From: Streptomyces albus subsp. albus
GTDB lineage: Bacteria; Actinomycetota; Actinomycetes; Streptomycetales; Streptomycetaceae
Assembly: GCF_000725885.1 (NCBI RefSeq)
Contig: NZ_JODR01000030.1
Span: 15,808 to 79,807 of the forward strand
DNA: 64,000 nt
Direction of reading: 5' to 3'
Below the pieces are notes generated by a model. It saw only the letters and a list, made by a program, of their open reading frames with translations. It searched no databases and was not told where the DNA came from. Each line of letters begins with the position of its first letter. The first letter of the stretch is position 1. Of the stretch, positions 16,642 to 23,785 are shown piece after piece. The translations under genes were made by a program, and so were the position numbers.

Positions 16642-19370
16642 CGGCCGGCCGCACCCCGGCCGGCCGCAAGGCCGATGCCCGCCCGGCCGGCTGCGAGGCG
16701 CCGCCCGTAGTGCCGCACCGCCACCGCCAGCGCGGCACCGTAGAGGCCGAGCACCGCGGCGAGCAGCGCGTACGAGACGGGGGTGAGCGCGGGGACCATG
16801 CCCAGGGCCGGGCCCAGCGGGGTGAGGGGCAGCAGCAGGCCGGTGACGGCCAGCAGGACGGCGGCCCACGCCACCGGCCCGGGGCGGCCCCGGTGCCGGT
16901 GGCGGCCCCGGGTGCGCAGCAGCACCATGACCATGGCCTGGGTCAGCAGGTTCTCGGTGAACCAGCCGGCGTGGAAGAGCGCCTGGCCGGCCTCGCCCGC
17001 CGCGCCCCGCACAGTCGCGGCCAGCACGGCGAAGGTGGCCATGTCGGCCGCGGCGTTCAGGACGCCGAAGACCGTGACGAACCGCAGGATCTCGCCGGGG
17101 CGCAGCGGCGCCGGCGCACGCAGCGCGGCGGGGCCGTGCCGGTCGAAGGCGAAGGTGAGCTGGGCGGCGTCGAAGAACAGGTTCTGCAGGAGCACCTGCG
17201 CCGGCAGCATCGGCATGAACGGGAACAGCAGGACGGCCACGAGCATGGCCAGTGCGTTGCCGAAGTTCGAGGAGAGCGCCACCCGCAGGTAAGAGGCGAG
17301 GGAGACGCCACTGCGGCGCCCCGCGGTGACGGTCTCGTCCAGCGCCGCGAAGGGCCGCTCGCCGAACACCACGTCGGCGCTCTCCCGGACGGTGGCCACC
17401 GCGTCGCGCGGGCACAGCCCCACATCGGCGGCGCGCAGCGCCGCCAGGTCGTTGACGCCGTCGCCGAGGAAGCCGGTGGTGCGCCCGGCGGCCCGCAGCG
17501 CGGCGACGACGCGGGCCTTGTGGTGCGGGGTGCAGCGGGCGAACAGGGTGGCCCGCTGCGCGGCGCCCGCCAGTTGTCGGTCGTCGAGGGCGTCGATACG
17601 GTCCGCCGTCAGGACGGCACCGCCTGCGGGGTCCAGACCCAGTTCGCGGCAGGTGCGCTCGGCGGTGCCCGGGTGGTCGCCGGTGAGGACCTTGACCTCC
17701 ACACCTTTGTCCCGCAGGGCCCGCAGCGCCTCGGGGGCGTCGGTGGTGAGCGTGTCGCGCAGCGCCACCAGTCCCGCGAAGGTCAGCCCGCGCTCGTCCG
17801 CCGTGCCGTAGTTCTTGCCCGGGGCCGGGGCGGGGCGCTCGGCGGTCGCCACGGCCAGCAGCCGCAGCCCGTCGTCCGCCCAGCGTGCCGCCCGCTCGCG
17901 CAGCGCCTCCCGCTCCGGCTCCTCCAGCGCGCACCGCTCCAGCACGGCCTCCACCGCGCCCTTGACGACGAGCGTGTGCGTGCCGAGCCGTCCGGGGGTG
18001 CGGACCACGGCGGTGGACAGCCGGCGGGCCGGGTCGAAGGGGACGGCCGCCACGCCCTCGTGCTCCTCGTCCCAGCCGGCCACCTCGGGGCGGGCCGCCG
18101 CCGCGCGCAGGATCGCCTCGTCCAGCGCGTCGGGCACCGGGGTCTCGGCGAGCTGGAGGGTCCACAGCGCATTGACGGCCGCCCAGCGCAGCACCTCCGC
18201 ATCGGGGGTGCCGTCCGGCCCCACGGCACGGTCCACGACAGGGCGGTCCTCGGTGAGCGTGCCGGTCTTGTCCAGGCACAGCACGTCCATGGCGCCCAGG
18301 TCGTGGAGGGCGGGCAGCCGCCGCACGATGACCCGCCGGTCCCGGGCGAGGGCGACGGCGTTCCGGGCGAGGACGGCGGTCATGACGACGGGCAGCATCT
18401 CGGGCGTGAGGCTCACGGCCACCGTCACGGCGAAGGGCAGGATCTCCACCCCGCGTCCGCTGACGGCGGCGTCGGCGGCCAGCGCCAGCGGCGGGGTCAG
18501 CAGCATGAAGCGGACGAGGTTCCAGGCGACCCGGTGGACCGAGCGCTCGTAACCGCTGCGCGCCGGGCGGCGGTGCCGGTGTCCGGCCGCCAGCCGGGTG
18601 TCGGCGCCGGTGGCCAGGACAACGGCGGTGCAGCTCCCGGCGACCACGCTGCTGCCCTGGAAGCACAGCTGCGGCTGCTCGAACAGCCGGGTGTCGCCGT
18701 CGGGCGGCGGCTCGGCCGGGCCGGCGACGTACTTGGCCAGCGGCTGCGACTCCCCGGTGAGCGGAGCCTGGTGGACGACCAGCCCGGTGGCGCGCAACAG
18801 CAGCACGTCCGCCGGGACGAGGTCCCCGGGGCCGAGCCGGATCACGTCACCGGGCACCAGATCGCCGACCGGCACCTCCCTCGACTCGGGCTCCCGGTCC
18901 GCGGCGTCGGCCCGCCGCAGCACGGTGACGGTGCCGGCGACGAGGGCCCGCAAGCCCGCGACCGACCGGTCCGCCCGCAGCTCGCCACCGGCCCGCAGCA
19001 GACAGCTGACGCTCACCAGTACGGCGATCACGGCAGCGGTGCCCAGCGACCCCACCACGGTGGAGACCGCGGCGAGACACAGCAGTACGGCGGTGAAGGG
19101 GTCCCGGACGCCGCGCAGCAGACGGCGCGGCAGCGAGGGAGTGTGCCACTCGGGCGGCGCGTTCTCGCCGTACCGGGCCAGCCGTTCCTCGGCCTCCGCC
19201 TCGGTGAGCCCCCGCGGTCCCGTCCCCAGCCGGCGCAGCGCGGTGAGCGGGGCGCGGGCGGCGAGGTGGGCACCGGCCTGCGGCCGGTCCGCCGCGGCGG
19301 CGGGGTCCGGGACTCCCCCGGTGCCGGGCGGGCCCTCGCCGTCCCGGCACAGGGGTGCGGTCTCAGGCAC
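16632..19370 (-). CDS. mgtA: MgtA-type P-type Mg2+-transporting ATPase
   Basis: 912 aa, P-type ATPase of the P3B Mg2+ importer type: LTGES (204-208), TPEMLPVVMT (322-331, the MgtA signature), DKTGTLT with phosphorylated Asp367, KNYGTADERGLTFAG, TGDHPGTAE and GDGVND. About ten membrane helices, the last six after residue 690. GTG start overlaps the end of the upstream arsR-type gene, so the two are translationally coupled. Mg2+ import into the cytoplasm is the expected role; coupling to an ArsR/SmtB repressor rather than an Mg sensor is unusual and may mean a different divalent cation or a stress signal. Confidence 0.9.
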   Translation of the reverse strand: MPETAPLCRDGEGPPGTGGVPDPAAAADRPQAGAHLAARAPLTALRRLGTGPRGLTEAEAEERLARYGENAPPEWHTPSLPRRLLRGVRDPFTAVLLCLAAVSTVVGSLGTAAVIAVLVSVSCLLRAGGELRADRSVAGLRALVAGTVTVLRRADAADREPESREVPVGDLVPGDVIRLGPGDLVPADVLLLRATGLVVHQAPLTGESQPLAKYVAGPAEPPPDGDTRLFEQPQLCFQGSSVVAGSCTAVVLATGADTRLAAGHRHRRPARSGYERSVHRVAWNLVRFMLLTPPLALAADAAVSGRGVEILPFAVTVAVSLTPEMLPVVMTAVLARNAVALARDRRVIVRRLPALHDLGAMDVLCLDKTGTLTEDRPVVDRAVGPDGTPDAEVLRWAAVNALWTLQLAETPVPDALDEAILRAAAARPEVAGWDEEHEGVAAVPFDPARRLSTAVVRTPGRLGTHTLVVKGAVEAVLERCALEEPEREALRERAARWADDGLRLLAVATAERPAPAPGKNYGTADERGLTFAGLVALRDTLTTDAPEALRALRDKGVEVKVLTGDHPGTAERTCRELGLDPAGGAVLTADRIDALDDRQLAGAAQRATLFARCTPHHKARVVAALRAAGRTTGFLGDGVNDLAALRAADVGLCPRDAVATVRESADVVFGERPFAALDETVTAGRRSGVSLASYLRVALSSNFGNALAMLVAVLLFPFMPMLPAQVLLQNLFFDAAQLTFAFDRHGPAALRAPAPLRPGEILRFVTVFGVLNAAADMATFAVLAATVRGAAGEAGQALFHAGWFTENLLTQAMVMVLLRTRGRHRHRGRPGPVAWAAVLLAVTGLLLPLTPLGPALGMVPALTPVSYALLAAVLGLYGAALAVAVRHYGRRLAAGRAGIGLAAGRGAAGRQP

Positions 19371-19722
19371 CGGACTCGCCGAACCGCAGGGAGGCCCGCG
19401 GCGTGTCGGCGACGGCGGCCAGCCGCCGGACCATCTCGTGCACGACGGCGACCACGGCCGGGTCATCGACCAGATAGACCTGCCGCCGCCCCTCACGCCG
19501 GGAGCGGACGAGCCCGGCCAGCTTCAGTTTCGCCAGGTGCTGGCTGACGGCGGGCAGGGTGCCGCCGACGCGTTCGGCGAGGTGCGTCACATCGCACTCG
19601 CCCTGCGAGAGGGCCCAGACGATGTGGACCCGGGAGGGCGAGGCGAGCAGCCCGAACGCCGTGGCGGCCTGAGCCAGCAGTTCGGGGGACGGGTCCGTGA
19701 AACCGCCTGCCTCCGATGTCAC
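19363..19722 (-). CDS. ArsR/SmtB-family winged-helix repressor
   Basis: 119 aa from GTG 19722, chosen for AGGAG 7 nt upstream; in-frame starts up to 19779 would add 19 residues. HTH_5 domain with recognition helix LPAVSQHLAKLKLAGLVRSR (about 50-70) and wing RREGRRQVYLVDDP. No Cys pair is present, so an ArsR alpha-3 thiol site is absent; metal binding would have to use His/Asp residues such as those in the last helix. Upstream of and coupled to the mgtA-like gene, it is probably its repressor. Confidence 0.85.
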   Translation of the reverse strand: MTSEAGGFTDPSPELLAQAATAFGLLASPSRVHIVWALSQGECDVTHLAERVGGTLPAVSQHLAKLKLAGLVRSRREGRRQVYLVDDPAVVAVVHEMVRRLAAVADTPRASLRFGESGA

Positions 19723-19899
19723 CGCTGCACTCCTGTCCGCGCCGTCCTCGATGGCCACGGAAGGGGGCCCGTGGCGCACCTCAGTCTAGGCGGGGCCGTG
19801 CGCTCTCCCGGCGGCCCCGTGGCGCGGTGCCGGGGCGCGGAAGGGGAGGGAGCGGCACACCGGGTGCCTGCGGGGCGTCACCGCCGGTTGCGGCACCTT

Positions 19900-19910
19900 C
19901 AGTTGCGCAA
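19900..19910. promoter_or_regulatory. CAGTTGCGCAA element upstream of glsB
   Basis: Contains the palindrome TTGCGCAA, 75 bp upstream of glsB, and shares 11 identical bases with the reverse strand at 15094-15104 (tatA/LCP promoter region). Candidate regulator site; the nearby ArsR protein is one possible binder. Confidence 0.35.
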
Positions 19911-19985
19911 GCATGGAACCTTTGCGGGCCGGCCGCGCGTCCTCCCGGGTGCCGGGGCGCCCGCCCCGGGGAAAAGGAGGGTTCG

Positions 19986-20252
19986 ATGGGCATCATCAGC
20001 TGGATCATTCTGGGCCTGCTGGCCGGGGCCATCGCGAAAATACTGCTGCCCGGACGCGACCCGGGCGGTCTGATCGGTACGGTCCTGATCGGCATAGCCG
20101 GCGCCTTCGTCGGCGGGTGGATCTCGGCGAACTTCCTGGACCGGCCGATTCAGAAGGAGTTCTTCGACCTCCCCACCTGGGGGGCGGCCATCGGCGGCTC
20201 ACTGGTCCTGCTCATCGCCTACCGTCTCCTCTTCGGCAATTCGCGGGACTGA
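19986..20252 (+). CDS. GlsB/YeaQ/YmgE-family stress response membrane protein
   Basis: 88 aa, Transglycosylase-associated (Tag) family small membrane protein with three helices: IISWIILGLLAGAIAKILLPG, LIGTVLIGIAGAFVGGWI and AAIGGSLVLLIAYRLLFG. The GIISWIILGLLAG start and PGRDPGG loop are typical. AGGAGG precedes the ATG. Usually induced by general or envelope stress; molecular function unknown. The 3' end overlaps the convergent gene by 41 bp. Confidence 0.9.
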   Translation: MGIISWIILGLLAGAIAKILLPGRDPGGLIGTVLIGIAGAFVGGWISANFLDRPIQKEFFDLPTWGAAIGGSLVLLIAYRLLFGNSRD

Positions 20253-20940
20253 GCCCCGAGGCCCGTTCCGCCTCGGGCAGGCGGGCCCGCAGGTAGGGCA
20301 GCACGGCACGGTCCCGCAGTGCCGCGCGCCAGGCCTCGCGGGCCGCCGCGACCCGCCGCCGCGCCGCTTCGGCCCGCCCGTCGGTACCGGACCGCGCGGC
20401 GCCGTCGTCGGTGCGGTCATCGGTGCGGGGGCCGGTCTTGGAGTGCCGGCGGGCGGTGATCAGGAGCCGGCACATCCCCGCCGCACCCGTCACGGCGGCC
20501 ACCGCGGCGCCCGACCACCCCGTGACCACCAGCGATTCACCGACGTCCCGCTGGGTCTCGACCAGCGTGAGGACGTACCCCAGCAGCAGGAAGATCACCG
20601 CCGCCGCCGCGGCCACCAGCGGTACCAGCACCGCGAGCGCGGCGAGCAGCCCACCGCCCGAGCCCCCCGGCGTCCGGGATCCGGGTGCCGCACCGGCGAC
20701 TCCCCCGCCGGCCCGGACCCGGCACAGTTCGCGGTATTCAGCGGCGGCCGGCCGGGCGACGTCCTCGGCCGACGCGAGCGCCCAGTCGCGGAGAAGAGCG
20801 GCGGTGCCCTCGGGGGCGGTGCGCAGGCCCCGGCGCAGCGGCTCGGACCGCAGCACCTCGTCCACCACCTCCGCGAACGCCGCCCGGTCCTCCGGCTGGA
20901 AGGCGGGACCGTCCCCGCCCGTGGCCGGCGATGCTCCCAT
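20212..20940 (-). CDS. Uncharacterised membrane protein, BlaI-operator controlled
   Basis: 242 aa from ATG 20940 with GGAAGGAAG upstream. N-terminal soluble helical part (1-90), two adjacent membrane helices (LLAALAVLVPLVAAAAAVIF near 97, and a second near 135-155), and a charged Arg/Ala-rich helical C-terminus. I do not recognise the family. A BlaI-type operator sits 38 bp upstream, and its 3' end runs 41 bp into glsB on the other strand. Good codon bias supports that it is real. The context (BlaI/M56, Ter, TatA) suggests an envelope-stress role. Confidence 0.75.
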   Translation of the reverse strand: MGASPATGGDGPAFQPEDRAAFAEVVDEVLRSEPLRRGLRTAPEGTAALLRDWALASAEDVARPAAAEYRELCRVRAGGGVAGAAPGSRTPGGSGGGLLAALAVLVPLVAAAAAVIFLLLGYVLTLVETQRDVGESLVVTGWSGAAVAAVTGAAGMCRLLITARRHSKTGPRTDDRTDDGAARSGTDGRAEAARRRVAAAREAWRAALRDRAVLPYLRARLPEAERASGLSPANCRRGDGRR

Positions 20941-20977
20941 TACTCTTCCTTCCGGTACGACTGACGACAAGCAAAAA

Positions 20978-20993
20978 TCTACAAGCCTGTAGA
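20978..20993. promoter_or_regulatory. BlaI-type operator between membrane-protein gene and blaI
   Basis: TCTACA-AGCC-TGTAGA, perfect dyad. The T-rich flank faces the leftward membrane-protein gene (start 20940); the divergent BlaI-type repressor starts 140 bp to the right, so it may also serve autoregulation. Confidence 0.7.
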
Positions 20994-21133
20994 AGATACT
21001 GGACGGACGGTCACCCGGACCACACGGTCACGGCCGCCCCGGCCCGCCGTACCGTCCGGCACACCGGCCGGCGGACACGGCGGGCGGCGTGCGGAACCGG
21101 CGGGCGACCGCCGTCGGGCGCGGAGGAGGGAAC

Positions 21134-21553
21134 GTGGGCAACACGGCGCGCGAGCCGGGGCGCCGGCGCGGACAGGGCGAGCTGGAGGCCATGGTGCTGA
21201 CCGCCCTGCACGAGGCACCCGGCCCGGTCACCGCGGCCTGGGTGCGGGAACACCTGGGCGGCGACCTGGCGTACACCACCGTCGTCACGATCCTCACCCG
21301 GCTGCTGGCCAAACGCGCGGTGACCAGGGAGAAGTCCGGGCGCTCCTTCGCCTGGACCCCCGCGGCCGACGCCGCGGGACTGGCCGCGCACCGGATGCGG
21401 CAGGTCCTCGACGGCGAGAGCGACCGGGACACCGTGCTGACCCGCTTCGTCTCCGGACTGACGGACCACGACGAGCGCCTGCTGCGCACCCTGCTGCGGC
21501 ACACCGCCGACGAGACGCCCGAGAACGGCGGCACACCGGGGGAGAACGACTGA
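21134..21553 (+). CDS. blaI: BlaI/MecI/CopY-family transcriptional repressor
   Basis: 139 aa from GTG 21134 with GGAGGAGGG directly upstream. Winged helix: GELEAMVLTALHEAPGPVTA, then TTVVTILTRLLAKRAVTREK (recognition helix and wing) and the FAWTPA wing; the C-terminal helices for dimerisation contain the region cleaved by BlaR/MecR-type proteases in the family. BlaI dimers bind TACA-N4-TGTA dyads, which matches the four sites in this window. Followed after 3 bp by an M56 protease gene, its expected partner. Confidence 0.9.
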   Translation: MGNTAREPGRRRGQGELEAMVLTALHEAPGPVTAAWVREHLGGDLAYTTVVTILTRLLAKRAVTREKSGRSFAWTPAADAAGLAAHRMRQVLDGESDRDTVLTRFVSGLTDHDERLLRTLLRHTADETPENGGTPGEND

Positions 21554-21556
21554 GCC

Positions 21557-22507
21557 GTGGGCTTCTTCGTCCTCCTCCCCCTCGTCCTGCCCCTGACCTC
21601 CTGGCCGGTGGCCCGGCTCGCGGAACGGCGGCTGCACCCCCGCGCCACCACGCGGCTGCTGGTGGGCGTGGGCGTCGTCCTGGCCGCGTGCAGCACGGTG
21701 TGCCTGGGCCTGCTCGTGGTCGTCGGCACCGCCCAACTGCCCGGCAACCCGCTGCCGGACGCCTGGTCGGACCCCGAGGTCCGGGCGGCCGTCCCCTACG
21801 ACGAGATGCTGGGCAAGGCGTCCATCCCGGCGCTGGTCCTCCTGCTGGGGAAATGCGGCAGCACGCTGGTGCGGCACCGGCGCGTCCAGCGACGCGTACG
21901 CCGGGCGCTGGAGGGCTTGCGCGACTCCCGCGTGGCCGTCCTCCCCGACAGTGCGCCCTACGCCTTCACCCTCCCCGGAAGCCGGCGCCGGCGCTCCCGC
22001 ATCGTGGTGTCCACCGCCATGCTCGACGCGCTCGAACCGTCCGAACGGCGCGCCCTGTTCGCCCATGAACGGGCCCACCTGACGGCACGCCACACCCGCA
22101 TGCTGCTGCTCTCCGAGCTGGCGGCCGACGCCCACCCCTTCCTGCGGCCCCTGCGGACGGCCGTCGCCTTCGGCGTGGAGCGGTGGGCGGACGAGGAGGC
22201 CGCCCGGGAGGTCGGCGACCGGCGGCTGACCGCACGCGCCGTCGGCAAGGCCGCACTGCTGGCCAACGGGAGCCCGGCGCGGACCGTTCCCGCGGTCGCG
22301 GGAGCCGGACAGGTCCCCCGCCGTGTGCAGGCCCTGCTGGACCCCGCGCCGAGCACCCGGCTGTGGCTGCCCACCACCACGGCGCCCGGCCTGGTGGCCG
22401 GCCTCGCCGCCTGGCTGGCCGCGGCCGGCGCCGCCACCTCCGCCCTCTCGGCGGCCAACGCGGCGGTCGCACTGGCGGCCATCCTCCACGCCGCCACCCC
22501 GCTGTGA
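21557..22507 (+). CDS. M56-family (BlaR1/MecR1-like) membrane metalloprotease
   Basis: 316 aa. Membrane helices at about 1-14, 33-57 and 88-100 and two at the C-terminus (about 268-305). The zinc motif is H170-E-R-A-H174 (HExxH), followed by an ELAADAHPF segment. It ends after the membrane part and lacks the extracytoplasmic penicillin-binding sensor domain of BlaR1, so the inducing signal is unlikely to be a covalently bound beta-lactam. Probably cleaves or inactivates the co-encoded BlaI repressor after an envelope signal. Confidence 0.85.
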   Translation: MGFFVLLPLVLPLTSWPVARLAERRLHPRATTRLLVGVGVVLAACSTVCLGLLVVVGTAQLPGNPLPDAWSDPEVRAAVPYDEMLGKASIPALVLLLGKCGSTLVRHRRVQRRVRRALEGLRDSRVAVLPDSAPYAFTLPGSRRRRSRIVVSTAMLDALEPSERRALFAHERAHLTARHTRMLLLSELAADAHPFLRPLRTAVAFGVERWADEEAAREVGDRRLTARAVGKAALLANGSPARTVPAVAGAGQVPRRVQALLDPAPSTRLWLPTTTAPGLVAGLAAWLAAAGAATSALSAANAAVALAAILHAATPL

Positions 22508-22535
22508 CTCCGGGGGAGTTCACTCCGCCCTCACG

Positions 22536-22577
22536 CGGACGGGCCCGTGGCACGCACTGGCGCCACGGGCCCGTCCG
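22536..22577. terminator. Strong bidirectional terminator hairpin
   Basis: Perfect 16-bp stem (CGGACGGGCCCGTGGC and its complement) with a 10-nt loop, placed between the convergent M56 and hsp20 genes. Confidence 0.8.
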
Positions 22578-22680
22578 TCTTCGTCGCCGTACGGCGGACC
22601 GACGGTGAGTGCCCGGCCGCCGCGAGCCGGGCACTCGTGGTGTTCTTCTCCGCGTCCGCCGCGGGTTTCCGGCCGACGCC

Positions 22681-23115
22681 TCAGCCGCTGATCTCCTTGC
22701 GGCCGGACCGCCCGATCTCGATCTTCCGGGGCTTGGCGCGCTCCGCGATCGGGATGCGCAGCGTGAGGACGCCCGCCTCGTAGTCGGCGTCGATGTGCTC
22801 GGTGTCGAGCGTGTCGGCGAGCATCACCTGGCGCGAGAACACCCCCAGGGGACGCTCCGACAGCTCCATCTGCACGTCCTCACCCCTGGCCGACGGCCGC
22901 CGCTCGGCCTTGACGGTGAGCATGTTGCGCTCGACGTCGATGTCGATGGCGTCGGGGCTGACACCCGGCAGATCGAGGGTGATCACGTACTGGTCGCCCT
23001 CGCGGTAGGCGTCCATCGGCATCGCCGAGGGCCGCGACCAGGTGCCGGGCTGGTTGCCGAAGAACTGCTGCGTGAGCCGGTCGAGCTCACGGAAGGGGTC
23101 GATGCGCATGAGCAT
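22681..23115 (-). CDS. hsp20: Hsp20-family small heat shock protein
   Basis: 144 aa from ATG 23115 with GGAGGTG 7 nt upstream. N-terminal MLMRIDPFRELDRLTQQFFG, alpha-crystallin domain from YREGDQYVITLDLPGVSPDA to GVLTLRIPIAERAKPRKIEI, which carries the IxI-like tail motif. ATP-independent chaperone that holds unfolded proteins during heat or oxidative stress. Monocistronic, with a dyad about 73 bp upstream that could be its operator. Confidence 0.95.
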   Translation of the reverse strand: MLMRIDPFRELDRLTQQFFGNQPGTWSRPSAMPMDAYREGDQYVITLDLPGVSPDAIDIDVERNMLTVKAERRPSARGEDVQMELSERPLGVFSRQVMLADTLDTEHIDADYEAGVLTLRIPIAERAKPRKIEIGRSGRKEISG

Positions 23116-23187
23116 TGTGAAACACCTCCGGTTGCTCCAGGCAGTTCCTGCCATGCCGATGCGCTTAACCGATTCCCGTTGTAACAC

Positions 23188-23204
23188 GTCGTCCGATGGA
23201 CGAC
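23188..23204. promoter_or_regulatory. Inverted repeat upstream of hsp20
   Basis: GTCGTCC-GAT-GGACGAC, perfect 7-bp arms with a 3-nt centre. Resembles the general layout of RheA-type control of Streptomyces small heat shock genes, but the sequence is not the classical RheA, HspR or CIRCE element. Confidence 0.45.
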
Positions 23205-23363
23205 AAGCAACGGCGTCATCCAAGCGCTGACACCGACCCGACCGCGACCCGACGGTCCGACGGCCCGACGACTGACGGCCGGCGGCTGACAGCCGGGCCC
23301 GCCGGAGAGGGCACCCGGAGACGGACCGGCGCGGCACGCCGGTCCGCCCGTGGCGCCCCGGGA

Positions 23364-23600
23364 TCAGGACCGCTCGTGCGGGGTATCGCGTTCGACCACC
23401 CGTCCGGTCACGACGTGCGGCGCCTGCGCCTTTGCACCGGGGACGGGACGGGACGCGTTCTCCTCCTTCATCGCCTTCCGCTCGCTCTTGAGGATGCGTG
23501 CCGCCTTCCCCGCCGAGCGGGCCAGCTCGGGCAGCTTCTTGGCCCCGAGGACCAGAACCACGACGATGAGCACCAGGGCCAGTTCACTCAACCCGAACAT
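23364..23600 (-). CDS. tatA: Second TatA/E-family protein
   Basis: 78 aa from ATG 23600 (MFGLSELALVLIVVVLVLG, the typical TatA start); GGAGAG 8 nt upstream. Membrane helix, then GAKKLPELARSAGKAARILK amphipathic helix and a short variable tail. Paralogue of the TatA-like gene at 14840. No TatB or TatC nearby. Shares its divergent promoter region, with a BlaI-type operator, with spo0M. Confidence 0.9.
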   Translation of the reverse strand: MFGLSELALVLIVVVLVLGAKKLPELARSAGKAARILKSERKAMKEENASRPVPGAKAQAPHVVTGRVVERDTPHERS

Positions 23601-23657
23601 CAGGTCCACTCTCCACATGCAGGCGGGGCGACCGCCGAGACCGGCGACGTCTTGAAA

Positions 23658-23673
23658 ACTACAGTGTTGTAGA
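23658..23673. promoter_or_regulatory. BlaI-type operator between tatA and spo0M
   Basis: ACTACA-GTGT-TGTAGA, one mismatch from the perfect dyad. The T-rich flank faces tatA (start 58 bp away); the spo0M start is 113 bp away on the other side. Confidence 0.6.
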
Positions 23674-23785
23674 AGCCTGGCGTAGCGTGGTGTGCACGGC
23701 AAGTACGCCTCACCGGGCCCCGGATGGGGCGGACTGCCCGTACAGCATTCGATGCACTGGACAACAACTGAAGGAGAACGCCGCG

